DNA from: Eubacteriales bacterium
GTDB taxonomy: Bacteria; Bacillota; Clostridia; Tissierellales; GPF-1
NCBI GenBank assembly: GCA_030625815.1
Contig: DAOUQF010000019.1
Span: 1 to 64,000, forward strand
Length of the DNA stretch: 64,000 bases
Direction: 5' to 3'
The notes under the pieces are model-generated. The model was given only the letters and a program-made list of their open reading frames with translations. It ran no database searches and was not told the DNA's origin. The stretch's first letter is position 1; each line of letters begins with the position of its first letter. A program made the translations under genes and the position numbers. Shown in pieces: positions 35,332 to 44,661 of this stretch.

Positions 35332-36056
35332 AACAGATATCCCCCTTGAATAAATAATAAAAACAACCATTGGGTCGTCTCAATTGTAAACCCAATCCCA
35401 TCTCCCGTTATTCCGCCAATCCTTTTAAGAAAGGGACGAAACTTCGCCAGATAAAGCAAGGCGATCACGCCATAGGCCACAAGACTTGCCGGCATCACCC
35501 AAGCAATGCTTGCTAGAATGACAAGGGCAAAAACAGCCGTTCGCTTCCCGCAATAATCGATCATGGGTTTCCCCAACCCAGTCTCCTTGGCTGCTGGGTG
35601 AATACTAATCACCAGCAATCCCATGACTCGTCCAACGATGGGAAACAAAAACAAGCTCAGCAGGGTGGCGTTGTATGCCCCCATTGCAGCAACCCCAGCA
35701 ACAAATATCAGTCCAACAACCGCAAAACTGCCAACATTGCTGTCCGACATGGCTTGAAAAATCTTTTCTTTATCACCGCCGCAATTCATGCCATCCCAAA
35801 GGTCTGCTACCCCATCGAGATGAATTCCCCCACAGAGGAGATAGTATCCCATCAGGATGAGAATCATCCGCACACCGCCCGAATCGATTCCAACTGCATT
35901 CAATCCCGCCGCGATGCCGACCATGACAATTCCAATCACCAGCCCGACAATGGGAAAAAACGGAGCAGTTTTTGGAAGCGTATCAAAGTCGCCCTTTTGA
36001 ATCGACACAGGCAGGCGTGTCATAAAGGCAAAAATTGCACGTAACTTAGCAGGCAT
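35328..36056 (-). CDS. cobS: Adenosylcobinamide-GDP ribazoletransferase
   Basis: The 242-residue membrane enzyme joins adenosylcobinamide-GDP with alpha-ribazole (phosphate) to make cobalamin. It has several membrane helices and the acidic family motif CGGIHLDGVADLWDG near residue 70. The ATG at 36056 after AAGGGAG is preferred; an upstream reading would run into cobU. It overlaps the end of cobU by 11 bases. Confidence 0.93.
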   Translation of the reverse strand: MPAKLRAIFAFMTRLPVSIQKGDFDTLPKTAPFFPIVGLVIGIVMVGIAAGLNAVGIDSGGVRMILILMGYYLLCGGIHLDGVADLWDGMNCGGDKEKIFQAMSDSNVGSFAVVGLIFVAGVAAMGAYNATLLSLFLFPIVGRVMGLLVISIHPAAKETGLGKPMIDYCGKRTAVFALVILASIAWVMPASLVAYGVIALLYLAKFRPFLKRIGGITGDGIGFTIETTQWLFLLFIQGGYLF

Positions 36057-36618
36057 TGGCTTGTTCTCCCTTAATGCATAACGGTATGCCAGACACGCAA
36101 AGATACACCTCGTCTGCTCGCTCTGCCAAATATTGATTGACTCGACCCGCGATATCCCGGAAATAATTCCCCAAGCGATAGGATGGAACCAAACCCAGAC
36201 CCACTTCATTGGTCACAATCACAAGATCTTTTTCGTCCACAATGGCTTGATCGATTAATTGCTTGATTTGAGCAAGGATCTTTTTCTCCAAGGAATTGAT
36301 TTCTTCCATGGTGCATGCATCATAATCGATTTCAGCATCCATCATATGATTTGTCACCAGAATCGTAATGCAATCCAAGAGAAACAAGTTAGAATCTTGC
36401 CAAATTTCTTGATTTCTTACTTGATAGAAATTTCGATCCCGTTCCAGTGTTTTCCATGCCTGGGGACGAGACTTCTGATGATGTTGAATTCGATCTTTCA
36501 TCGCATCATCGATTGGCAAAGCTGTTGCGATATAGGTAACCTGCTCCGAACGGTTTGCCAATTTTTCCGCATATCGGCTTTTTCCACTGCGGGCGCCACC
36601 CGTCACTAATTGAATCAT
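36046..36618 (-). CDS. cobU: Adenosylcobinamide kinase / guanylyltransferase
   Basis: The 190-residue bifunctional enzyme phosphorylates adenosylcobinamide and adds GMP. The P-loop GGARSGKS is at residues 7-14, followed by the VTYIAT segment and the NEVGLGLVPSYRLG region of the family. Starts eight bases after btuD. Confidence 0.94.
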   Translation of the reverse strand: MIQLVTGGARSGKSRYAEKLANRSEQVTYIATALPIDDAMKDRIQHHQKSRPQAWKTLERDRNFYQVRNQEIWQDSNLFLLDCITILVTNHMMDAEIDYDACTMEEINSLEKKILAQIKQLIDQAIVDEKDLVIVTNEVGLGLVPSYRLGNYFRDIAGRVNQYLAERADEVYLCVSGIPLCIKGEQANAC

Positions 36619-36626
36619 ATGCCCTC

Positions 36627-37394
36627 CTAAAAGATGGGAAACAGATACGGTTTTCCATTTTTCTGTACAATTTCAATATTGATTCCATAGGCTTCCTTGA
36701 TTAGACGCGGAACTACCACTTCAGAAGGCCGCCCCTTTGCAAGGGCTGTGCCCCGATTCATCAACAGCAAGCGATCGCTGAATTCTGCCGCTAAATTGAT
36801 CTCATGCAAAACGGAAAGAATGGTCATCCCCTGTTCCTTCTGCAGTTTTTGGCAGAGACGCAAGACCTCGTATTGATACCGCAAGTCCAGATGAGCGATA
36901 GGCTCATCCAAGATCAACACCTCCGGTTCTTGAGCGATTGCCCGTGCAATCAACACCCGCTGCTGCTCCCCGCCGCTGAGCTCGCGAAAGCTTTTTTTTG
37001 AAAACTCTTCGGTATGAGTTAAATCAAGAGCGGTTTGCACCGCTTTTTCATCGGCTTCGCTCCACCGATTCCAGCGGCCTTGATACGGGTATCGACCCAT
37101 TTCAATAATCTCTCGCACGGTAAAGCCAAAGGGAATCTCGTTCTTTTGATAAACCACGGCCACGCGGCGAGCCAACGCCTTTCGATCCCATCCCTGCAAG
37201 GATTTCCCTTCAAAGCGGATTTCACCCTGATTTCGCTCCAGAATTCGAAGCAAAACCGCAATCAAGGTCGATTTGCCGCATCCATTCGGTCCCAAAATCG
37301 TTAGCCATTCTCCCTCATGCAGAGAAAAACTCAGATTCGAAATAATGGGTTTTTGGCCATATGAAAAAGCCAATTGATTCACTTCGTATTTCAT
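36627..37394 (-). CDS. btuD: ABC transporter ATPase, B12/siderophore type
   Basis: The 255-residue ATPase energises uptake of corrinoids. Walker A GPNGCGKST is near residue 36, the signature LSGGEQQRV near 135 and Walker B VLILDEP near 157. The FepC/BtuD group also serves iron siderophores; the B12 riboswitch and cobalamin neighbours favour corrinoid import. Confidence 0.87.
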   Translation of the reverse strand: MKYEVNQLAFSYGQKPIISNLSFSLHEGEWLTILGPNGCGKSTLIAVLLRILERNQGEIRFEGKSLQGWDRKALARRVAVVYQKNEIPFGFTVREIIEMGRYPYQGRWNRWSEADEKAVQTALDLTHTEEFSKKSFRELSGGEQQRVLIARAIAQEPEVLILDEPIAHLDLRYQYEVLRLCQKLQKEQGMTILSVLHEINLAAEFSDRLLLMNRGTALAKGRPSEVVVPRLIKEAYGINIEIVQKNGKPYLFPIF

Positions 37395-37397
37395 CGT

Positions 37398-38426
37398 CTA
37401 CTCCCTTCCCTGCTTGGTTCGGTACAAAAGAATCATAAAAAACGGAGCACCCAAGATCGCAGTGACAACCCCGACTGGAATTTCCGTATTAGGCAAAATA
37501 CTGCGTGCAATGGTATCGCAAAGCAAGAGAAACCCCCCGCCCCCTACGGTTGCGTAAATCAGCAAATAACGGTGATCCGGACCCACGATCATTCTGAAAA
37601 AATGGGGAACAATCAATCCGACAAATCCAATGATTCCACTCATGGAAACGGCCACCGCCGCCAAGATCGACGAGAGGATCAAGATTTTCCGTTTCACATT
37701 TTGCGCATGTACCCCCAAACTATAGGCTTGCGCATCCCCCAACAAGAGTACATTCAGATCTTTAGCCCAAAAACTCATGACTAAAATTCCAATGCCGAGA
37801 ATCGGCGTAGCCAGTTTCAATCCTTGCCAGCTGGCTCCGTTAAAACTTCCCAATGTCCAATTGTAGATCATCGCAATCTCTTCATGATGAAAAATCATCA
37901 ACAAAGAAATAATCGCAGAAAGAAAAGAACTCATAATGATACCGCTCAACAGCAAAGAAATTGTAGAGATTTTATTGCCCGTTTTCGCCAAAAAATAAAC
38001 CGCGAGAGTTGTCGATATTGCCCCCAAAAAAGCGAATGCGGTGACTCCGAAATAACCAAAAACCTGCAATTGCGGAAGTAAAAGGGCGAGGGTTGCCCCC
38101 AAAGCGGCTCCGGAGGATGTCCCCAATAAATAGGGGTCCGCCATGGGATTCTTGAAAACAGCTTGATAGGATGTGCCCACCAGAGACAAAAGCATGCCCA
38201 CCATGACTGCCATCAATATCCGTGGAATCCGCAGGTTCAAGACAATGAATCGGGTATGCCCATCAATAGATTCTCGACCAAACACGCCATCCGCCATGAT
38301 CTGAACCACCTCTCGCCATGGAATTTTGATCGCGCCAAATCCCACCGCGAAAACAATTAAGATGAACACTCCGACAATCAAGGCCATAAGCCCTAAGATT
38401 TTTTGCGTTTTCGTTTTTAAAACCAT
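37398..38426 (-). CDS. btuC: ABC transporter permease, B12/siderophore type
   Basis: 342 residues with about ten membrane helices of the FecCD/BtuC family. Recognisable segments are NPMADPYLLGTSSGA and the C-terminal VVTAILGAPFF with GFVGLIVPH. It starts six bases after btuF and precedes btuD by three. Confidence 0.88.
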   Translation of the reverse strand: MVLKTKTQKILGLMALIVGVFILIVFAVGFGAIKIPWREVVQIMADGVFGRESIDGHTRFIVLNLRIPRILMAVMVGMLLSLVGTSYQAVFKNPMADPYLLGTSSGAALGATLALLLPQLQVFGYFGVTAFAFLGAISTTLAVYFLAKTGNKISTISLLLSGIIMSSFLSAIISLLMIFHHEEIAMIYNWTLGSFNGASWQGLKLATPILGIGILVMSFWAKDLNVLLLGDAQAYSLGVHAQNVKRKILILSSILAAVAVSMSGIIGFVGLIVPHFFRMIVGPDHRYLLIYATVGGGGFLLLCDTIARSILPNTEIPVGVVTAILGAPFFMILLYRTKQGRE

Positions 38427-38432
38427 AAGTCC

Positions 38433-39671
38433 CTACTCGATCAAGGATCGATCGAGTTCAGGATGAAATCGCTCAAGCAATTCCGGAATCCCGAGATCAA
38501 TGATCCGAAGCGCTGGACGGCTAAAGACATTTTCATCGATTTCGATCAAACGATCCTCTTGTACGGCCTGCAGTACAGCATAATTCTCGCTGGTTCGCAT
38601 CGTATCTAAATTATACCCACCGCCCAAAATGTATTCAGGATCCTGTTCAACCAATCTCTCCAGGGAATATTTCCATCCAGTAGCATCGGCCGCAACATTG
38701 TTCAAGCCAGCCGTTTGCAAGACATCATTGATAAACGTATCACTTGTAGCTGTGTATTCTCCCCATTGTCCCGTACCAATTACATAATAAACGCTGGGTT
38801 GTTGTGCGCTTTGCACCAAAATTCTTGTTCGCTGTACCCGTTGCTCAATGCTGATTGCAACGGCTCTTGCCTCTGTTTCATTGCCGGTAATCACTCCCAA
38901 TTGCTTGACAAGGGCAACCATTCCGTCAATTGTAGCTGGCGTTTCCACAGCCACGACATCGATTCCCGCCTTCGTCAATTGAACCAAGACTTCCGGTTTG
39001 AAATGAGTCTGGGCAATCAAAACTTCCGGCGCCGCCGCAACAATAACTTCAATGCTGGGATCATATAAACTTCCCGCTGCGGGAATTTCTGCCACCTCAG
39101 CCGGATAATCACAATAGGTTGATCGCGTTTGGATGCGTTCCCCCGCGCCAATGGAGAAAAGAAGCTCCGTTACACTTGGCGCTGTAGAAGAAATCGTTTC
39201 TGCCGGTTTTGCGCAATCATACACAAAGCCAAAACTTTCAAACTTCACGGGATATTGGCTGTCCGCGCGTTTTTCAATCTCGATTTTTTCCAGGTCTTGA
39301 TTCCATTGCACGTCATAGTTCAAAACCTCAAAAAAGAATGCCATGGGAATGAAAATTTCATTGCCGTTTTTGATTGGCGCTGAATCGATTTTTACTTCGA
39401 TCTCATTCACGCCTACGGTTCGAGATCCCAATTCAAAATGGAATTTTGTCGTCTCATCATGAATTGCAATGATTTTTCCAACTATCTCAGCCTCATAACC
39501 AAGGGCTTCGATATCGCTGACAGCGATTAAGCTTCGATCATCAATCACTAAAATATGATATTCCGCTGCCGCATCCTTGGACGCGATGGATTCAGTGGCT
39601 GCAAATCCTGCACCCATTGATCCCAAAACCATGGCCAATACAATCAAAATGCTAATCATTCTTTTATTCAT
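38433..39671 (-). CDS. btuF: Corrinoid-binding protein with N-terminal copper-amine-oxidase-like domain
   Basis: 412 residues. A Sec signal peptide (about 1-25, ending GFAA) has no lipobox Cys. Residues about 35-135 match the copper-amine-oxidase-like N-terminal domain (IFIPMAFFFEVLNYDVQW). Residues about 150-405 are a periplasmic-binding-protein type III fold of the BtuF/FepB group (STAPSVTELLFSIGAG, STYCDYPAEV). Normal Gram-positive binding proteins of this group are lipoproteins, so this fusion is odd. It overlaps cobD by four bases (ATGA). Confidence 0.85.
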   Translation of the reverse strand: MNKRMISILIVLAMVLGSMGAGFAATESIASKDAAAEYHILVIDDRSLIAVSDIEALGYEAEIVGKIIAIHDETTKFHFELGSRTVGVNEIEVKIDSAPIKNGNEIFIPMAFFFEVLNYDVQWNQDLEKIEIEKRADSQYPVKFESFGFVYDCAKPAETISSTAPSVTELLFSIGAGERIQTRSTYCDYPAEVAEIPAAGSLYDPSIEVIVAAAPEVLIAQTHFKPEVLVQLTKAGIDVVAVETPATIDGMVALVKQLGVITGNETEARAVAISIEQRVQRTRILVQSAQQPSVYYVIGTGQWGEYTATSDTFINDVLQTAGLNNVAADATGWKYSLERLVEQDPEYILGGGYNLDTMRTSENYAVLQAVQEDRLIEIDENVFSRPALRIIDLGIPELLERFHPELDRSLIE

Positions 39672-40711
39672 TTTAATCCTCCTCTTAGATGTTCAATTAA
39701 TTTGATTCCTTCTCGATGATCTCGTATGGTAAATCGTCCGAAACTCGGACCTAACTCTTGAAAATCTGTACAAATCCGAAAATATATGCCCTCTTCCTTC
39801 ATTCTTTCCCGTAGCGCATTCAGCTCAAAGGGAAACTTGATCAATACAAAATTCGCATGCCCAGGATAGACAATCCATGACGGCTCCATTTCTAAAGACT
39901 GCAAAAATTGCAACTTTTCGTTTCGAACCCATTCCCGAACCTCTCTTTGATAAGCGTCGGCTCGAATCAAATGAGGAATGCTGGCCAGAGCAAACTGATT
40001 CAGCGTCCAAGGTTCTTTTTCATTCACCATTCGATCAATCAGTTGTTTTGATCCGCATCCATACCCGACGCGCAACCCGGCAAGGGCATAAAATTTGGTC
40101 ATGGAGCGAAGCACCAAGATCTGATGCTTGTTGATATACGGCAAAAAGCTGGGAAGCTCGCTGAATTCCCAAAAGGACTCATCCACCAGCATTTCACAAT
40201 CCCCCACCGCTTGAAGAATGTCTTCAATCCGGCTTATTCCCGTTCCTGTAGGATTGTTTGGATGGCAAAGAACAACGACTTCCACCTCGGGACGATCCAG
40301 CAAAGTTGCCTCCAACCTCGGAATTGACAATTCGAAGTCCTCTTCTTCCATGGTCGCAAATATTGAAACATCAGCGCCGGCCAACCGAAAAGCGCGTTCG
40401 TATTCATTGAAGGTTGGACCAATGATCAAAACATTTTTTCCTCGACACAGGCGCGCATAGAGGTAAATCAATTCAACCGCACCATTTCCCAAGATGACTT
40501 CATCCCGTGACAATTCAAGCGCTTCCGCCAAATCTTCCCTTGCGTGAAGTCCGTCGATCTCCGGATAATACGGTAGCTGATCGACTTGATCGTTCAGAAT
40601 CCGTCTCAAGCCTTGTGGAAATCCCAGCGGATGCACATTCACACTGAAATCAATCATTTTTTTGTGTTCTCTGTGATGATCGCCCCCATGTGGATTTAAC
40701 CCCATATCCAT
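39668..40711 (-). CDS. cobD: Threonine-phosphate decarboxylase CobD
   Basis: About 347 residues. This PLP enzyme of the aminotransferase class II fold makes (R)-1-amino-2-propanol phosphate, the linker to the nucleotide loop. It begins with the family's NPHGGD, has the PLP Lys in RSMTKFYALAGLRVGY and the aspartate segment HPNNPTG. A histidinol-phosphate aminotransferase is the near alternative, but the HGG start and position next to cbiB decide it. The ATG at 40711 overlaps cbiB by 16 bases. Confidence 0.9.
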   Translation of the reverse strand: MDMGLNPHGGDHHREHKKMIDFSVNVHPLGFPQGLRRILNDQVDQLPYYPEIDGLHAREDLAEALELSRDEVILGNGAVELIYLYARLCRGKNVLIIGPTFNEYERAFRLAGADVSIFATMEEEDFELSIPRLEATLLDRPEVEVVVLCHPNNPTGTGISRIEDILQAVGDCEMLVDESFWEFSELPSFLPYINKHQILVLRSMTKFYALAGLRVGYGCGSKQLIDRMVNEKEPWTLNQFALASIPHLIRADAYQREVREWVRNEKLQFLQSLEMEPSWIVYPGHANFVLIKFPFELNALRERMKEEGIYFRICTDFQELGPSFGRFTIRDHREGIKLIEHLRGGLK

Positions 40712-41634
40712 CGTCCCCCTTCCACCAATCCCACCAACAGCAATTGCGTAATCCAAATATTGAGTTTAATTCGATGGAGCAAGGGCCATGTTGGATCCAA
40801 AAGTCCCTGTCCGATCCAGGGCCGCTCCACTCTTTCTCCAAAATAGAGGGCGGGCCCCCCCAATCGACAGCCATAAACGCCCGCCATACTGGCCTCGGCA
40901 TATGCTGAATTAGGACTGTCGTGCAGATGCCGGTCTCTTTTCAAAACACGCCATCCTCGGGCAAAATTCCCACCCGTTACACTCCCTGCCAGAAGAATCA
41001 ATCCAGCGCTCACTCGCGCCGGCAGCCAATTCACCAGATCGTCAAGGCGAGCGGAAGCTGTGCCGAAATCCATATAACGCTCATTTCGATATCCCACCAT
41101 GGAATCCAAGGTATTGATGGTCTTATAAAAAACCATGCCTACCAAAGGACTTCCAAAAATCATGCCTAGATAGTAAAAACAAATGGGTGAAATCACCCCA
41201 TCCACAATATTCTCAGCCATCGTCTCGATGGTTGCCCGCAAAACATCCGATTCTGTCAGTCTATCGGTATCTCGACTGACAAAATTTCCAATCATCTTTC
41301 GCGCTCCTGCAATCCCCTCTTCTTGAAAGATTCGATTGATCTGATCACCGACTTCCACCAGGCTTTTTGTTGCCAGCAACCATCCGCACAGTATCGATTC
41401 CAGAATCCATCCCCCAGGAATCCGATTGATGGCAAAATGGATAAGCAGCGCAAGAAAACAGGTGGTTGCAAGCACGGAAACCAGAAAACATCCGCCTCGC
41501 ACCTTGTGCAATCCCTCGCCATACCAGCGAGCCTCCCACCAGGAAATGATACAGCCGATCCCAATAACAGGATGAGGAAGTTTCAAGGGATCCCCAAAAA
41601 CCGCATCCGTAACAAGCATGATCCACGCCCCCAT
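40696..41634 (-). CDS. cbiB: Adenosylcobinamide-phosphate synthase CbiB
   Basis: 312 residues. This membrane enzyme attaches aminopropanol (phosphate) to adenosylcobyric acid. Family motifs are DAVFGDP near the start, ENIVDGVISP near residue 140, and HDSPNSAYAEA near 235. The ATG at 41634 overlaps the cobQ stop (TAATG) and matches the family's length; an earlier reading would cover the end of cobQ. Confidence 0.94.
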   Translation of the reverse strand: MGAWIMLVTDAVFGDPLKLPHPVIGIGCIISWWEARWYGEGLHKVRGGCFLVSVLATTCFLALLIHFAINRIPGGWILESILCGWLLATKSLVEVGDQINRIFQEEGIAGARKMIGNFVSRDTDRLTESDVLRATIETMAENIVDGVISPICFYYLGMIFGSPLVGMVFYKTINTLDSMVGYRNERYMDFGTASARLDDLVNWLPARVSAGLILLAGSVTGGNFARGWRVLKRDRHLHDSPNSAYAEASMAGVYGCRLGGPALYFGERVERPWIGQGLLDPTWPLLHRIKLNIWITQLLLVGLVEGGRWIWG

Positions 41635-43085
41635 TACAGGGTCCCGCTCTCGTCCAAGATTTCGCGAATTCTCGGCCAATCCAAGTTCGTTTCCAAGTGC
41701 AAAGCCCATCGATTATAGGACTCTTCTTTCTTGCTTTGATACGCCCAGTCGCCAGATTGAGCGCCCATCTCTTCCAAAAACCACGCGCGAAAGTTTTCAT
41801 TCTCGAATAGCCCATGAAGATAGGTGCCCATGACGCGGGCTTCTTTTATGCCTAAACAATCCCCCGCTTCGTTTTTCATCCAGTAATTATTCTCAAAAAT
41901 CGGGTTGGTAACCCCTTGATGAATCTCATAGCCGAGCAGGCGATCATCCTTCCATATCAGATTCGATTTTTGTGTTGTTTTAAGGCTTTCCATTCGCGTA
42001 CGAACACTCAACAATCCGAGACCCGCTTCGCAGGTCGCTTCACCCTCGATGCCGGATGGATCCTCCAATTGAGTTCCCAAAATCTGATAGCCGCCGCAGA
42101 CGCCCAAAATCGGCAGATCTCCTTTACTCGCCTTGTACAATGCATCGGCGCATCCCGTTTCTTTCAGCCAATTCAAATCGTGCAAGGTATGCTTGCTTCC
42201 CGGCAGGATCAAGGCATCCATGGATGCGATTTCTGCCGGCGTTTTCACATAATGCAAGGTGATGTTGTCTTCCATTTCCAAGGGAGTAAAGTCCGACAAA
42301 TTCGAGGCATGGGGGTATTGCACCACGCCAACAGCCGGCAATCCCACCTCTTTCACCTTGGGATCAATCCGAGACGTTACACTGTCTTCATCGTCAATCA
42401 ATAGATCCTCCATATAGGGAACCACACCCAAACATGGAATCGACAAATACGGTTTGACCATCTCAAGCCCCGGCATCAGCAGGGTTTGATCACCTCGGAA
42501 CTTGTTGATGATATATCCCTTGACTCTCGATTGTTCTTCCGGCGACAGCAATACCATGGTTCCCACCAATTGCGCAAAAACGCCTCCTCGATCAATATCC
42601 GCAACCAAAATCACGGGAGCATCCACCATTTCGGCAAACCCCATATTCACCAGATCATTTTTCCGCAAATTAATTTCTGCCGGCGAGCCTGCCCCCTCGA
42701 TTACAATGGCGTCATACCGGCTTGCCAACCGATCAAACGAACGCTTCGCGACCTGTTTCAAACCCGGTTTCATCCATTCATATTCGAGAGCCGGATAATG
42801 TCCCTTTGCACGCCCCTCTACAATGACTTGCGCCCCCAAACTGCGATTGGGTTTCAAAAGAATAGGATTCATATCCACATGAGGTGCAATCCCCGCAGCT
42901 TCCGCTTGAACCGCCTGCGCCCGGCCCATCTCCAAACCCTCGTTTGTAACCCAGGCATTAAGTGCCATATTCTGAGATTTATAAGGAGCAACGTTCACCC
43001 CTTCGTTTTTCAACAGACGGCAGAAACCAGCGACCAATAAACTCTTGCCGACAGATGAACCCGTTCCTTGAATCATTAATTTCAT
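41634..43085 (-). CDS. cobQ: Cobyric acid synthase
   Basis: The 483-residue glutamine-dependent amidase (CobQ/CbiP) makes adenosylcobyric acid. The N-terminal ATPase domain starts MKLMIQGTGSSVGKS with the P-loop; the C-terminal glutamine amidotransferase domain has the nucleophile in ILGVCGGYQILG near residue 330 and the His in YLHGLFE. The ATG at 43085 follows GGAGGTGG. It is the first gene after the B12 riboswitch. Confidence 0.96.
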   Translation of the reverse strand: MKLMIQGTGSSVGKSLLVAGFCRLLKNEGVNVAPYKSQNMALNAWVTNEGLEMGRAQAVQAEAAGIAPHVDMNPILLKPNRSLGAQVIVEGRAKGHYPALEYEWMKPGLKQVAKRSFDRLASRYDAIVIEGAGSPAEINLRKNDLVNMGFAEMVDAPVILVADIDRGGVFAQLVGTMVLLSPEEQSRVKGYIINKFRGDQTLLMPGLEMVKPYLSIPCLGVVPYMEDLLIDDEDSVTSRIDPKVKEVGLPAVGVVQYPHASNLSDFTPLEMEDNITLHYVKTPAEIASMDALILPGSKHTLHDLNWLKETGCADALYKASKGDLPILGVCGGYQILGTQLEDPSGIEGEATCEAGLGLLSVRTRMESLKTTQKSNLIWKDDRLLGYEIHQGVTNPIFENNYWMKNEAGDCLGIKEARVMGTYLHGLFENENFRAWFLEEMGAQSGDWAYQSKKEESYNRWALHLETNLDWPRIREILDESGTL

Positions 43086-43099
43086 CCATTCCACCTCCA

Positions 43100-43343
43100 A
43101 TAAAAAGAACCGCATCCACAAGGAATACGGTTTGTCAATTTCAACAATCCTTCACCTTCCCTCCGAAGATTGATAGTTCGAATATGGCAGGTTTCCTGAC
43201 TTCCGATCTTCCTCCCCCTCCCTTCCCGCTTTCGCAGTGGATTTGAGGGTTTGTCTCGGTTACAGTAGCGGGGGCTGTGTAGGCATTCCACCTACTTCCC
43301 TTTTAACGCTTGCGCGCACCATAGTCCTATGAACTTCCCTCTA
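43100..43343 (-). promoter_or_regulatory. Cobalamin riboswitch with terminator
   Basis: The minus strand shows GGTGGAATGCCTACACAGCC, CCCGCTACTGTAA and the B12 box AAGTCAGGAAACCTGCC (43202-43186). About 55 bases later is a terminator hairpin AACCGTATTCC / GGATGCGGTT (43132-43108) with CTTTTTATT. High cobalamin should favour termination before cobQ and lower expression of the operon. Confidence 0.95.
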
Positions 43344-43372
43344 ATTATAACGATGATTTCTCTTGGGAGCAA
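43344..43372 (-). promoter_or_regulatory. Cobalamin operon promoter
   Basis: The minus strand has TTGCTC (43372-43367), 17 bases, then TATAAT (43349-43344). Confidence 0.65.
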
Positions 43373-43444
43373 TTCATTTTTTTGTGCTGAATGGAGAAAA
43401 AAACGTTCTCTTTTCATTAGCTTCGTATTTTTCTGAAAAAACCG

Positions 43445-43473
43445 TTGACTTTCCTTCAGAAACTCAGTAGAAT
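43445..43473 (+). promoter_or_regulatory. metNIQ promoter
   Basis: TTGACT (43445-43450), 17 bases, then TAGAAT (43468-43473), leading into the SAM riboswitch. Confidence 0.82.
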
Positions 43474-43494
43474 AAGTCTCAATTGAATTAGAAA

Positions 43495-43643
43495 CTTATC
43501 AAGAGCGGTGGAGGGACTGGCCCTATGAAACCCGGCAACCAGTATCATAACGATACACGGTGCTAAATCCTGCGGAGAAAATCCGGAAGATGAGAAAATC
43601 TAGTATTTTTAAGATCTCTTTCGGCTGAAAGAGATCTTTTTTT
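43495..43643 (+). promoter_or_regulatory. SAM-I riboswitch (S-box) with terminator
   Basis: The CTTATCAAGAGCGGTGGAGG start, the GGCCCTATGAAACCCGGCAACC core and the closing AGATGAG define the S-box aptamer (43495-43596). The terminator AAGATCTCTTTC / GAAAGAGATCTT with T-run follows at 43611-43643. High SAM should shut off metNIQ. Confidence 0.97.
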
Positions 43644-43656
43644 ATGAGGAGGAATC

Positions 43657-44661
43657 ATGATACAGCTTAAGTCACTCACCAAAACCTTTCCCAATCCCGA
43701 TGGAAAAATCATGGCTGTGGATCAAGTCGCGCTAACGATCAACACCGGAGAAATATTTGGAATCATTGGATTAAGCGGTGCAGGGAAGTCAACCCTGGTT
43801 CGCCTGATCAATCGATTGGAAGAAGCCGATTCGGGAGAAATCTGGATCGACGACACCGAACTCCGTCAATTAAGCATAAACCAATTGAATCTGGAGCGAA
43901 AAGAAATCGGCATGATTTTTCAACACTTCAATCTCCTGCAATCCAGAACCGTGGAAGAAAATGTCGCCCTCCCCTTGGAATTGGCGGGGATGAAGAAAAA
44001 TCAGATCACAGCACGCGTCCAAGAGACCCTGGATCTGGTCGGTCTTGCTGATAAGGCAAAGGTACACCCAGCACAGCTTAGCGGCGGCCAAAAGCAACGG
44101 GTGGCCATTGCGAGGGCCATCGCGAACCGTCCCAAGATTTTATTGTGCGACGAAGCCACATCCGCCTTGGATCCACAAACAACCAAGTCCATTTTGACTT
44201 TAATCAAAGAGTTGAAAAAGACCTTGAATCTTACGGTGATACTGATTACCCACGAAATGGAAGTCATTCGAGAAATTTGCGAACGAGTCGCCGTGATGGA
44301 AAATGGCGCCGTCATCGAATGCGATGCCGTCGAAACGGTATTCAGCCATCCCAAAACCAAGTTGACTCGCTCCTTCGTCACTTCTTTGCGGCCTGATCGA
44401 AAGAGCGTGGCTACAAAAGATTCAACTTCCTATCGCTTGAAATTGACCTTTCTCGGAGATTCCATTCGAGAACCTTTGCTGAGCAGAACCATTCGGAAAT
44501 ATAACGTTGAAATCAATATTTTGGCTGCGGAAATCAATCAACTCGCCACCGTTCCTGTAGGGAATCTATTGATCGAAGTTTCCGGCAGCAAAAAAGAAAT
44601 AGAATCCTGTATCCATAAGTTTCAACAACAGGAAATTCAAGTGGAGGTGGTTTCGGCATGA
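43657..44661 (+). CDS. metN: Methionine ABC transporter ATPase
   Basis: 334 residues. MetN powers import of methionine. Walker A GLSGAGKST, signature LSGGQKQRV and Walker B ILLCDEATSALD are present. The C-terminal NIL ligand-sensing domain (about 260-334) allows feedback by methionine. The ATG follows GAGGAGGAATC. It overlaps metI by four bases. Confidence 0.95.
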   Translation: MIQLKSLTKTFPNPDGKIMAVDQVALTINTGEIFGIIGLSGAGKSTLVRLINRLEEADSGEIWIDDTELRQLSINQLNLERKEIGMIFQHFNLLQSRTVEENVALPLELAGMKKNQITARVQETLDLVGLADKAKVHPAQLSGGQKQRVAIARAIANRPKILLCDEATSALDPQTTKSILTLIKELKKTLNLTVILITHEMEVIREICERVAVMENGAVIECDAVETVFSHPKTKLTRSFVTSLRPDRKSVATKDSTSYRLKLTFLGDSIREPLLSRTIRKYNVEINILAAEINQLATVPVGNLLIEVSGSKKEIESCIHKFQQQEIQVEVVSA

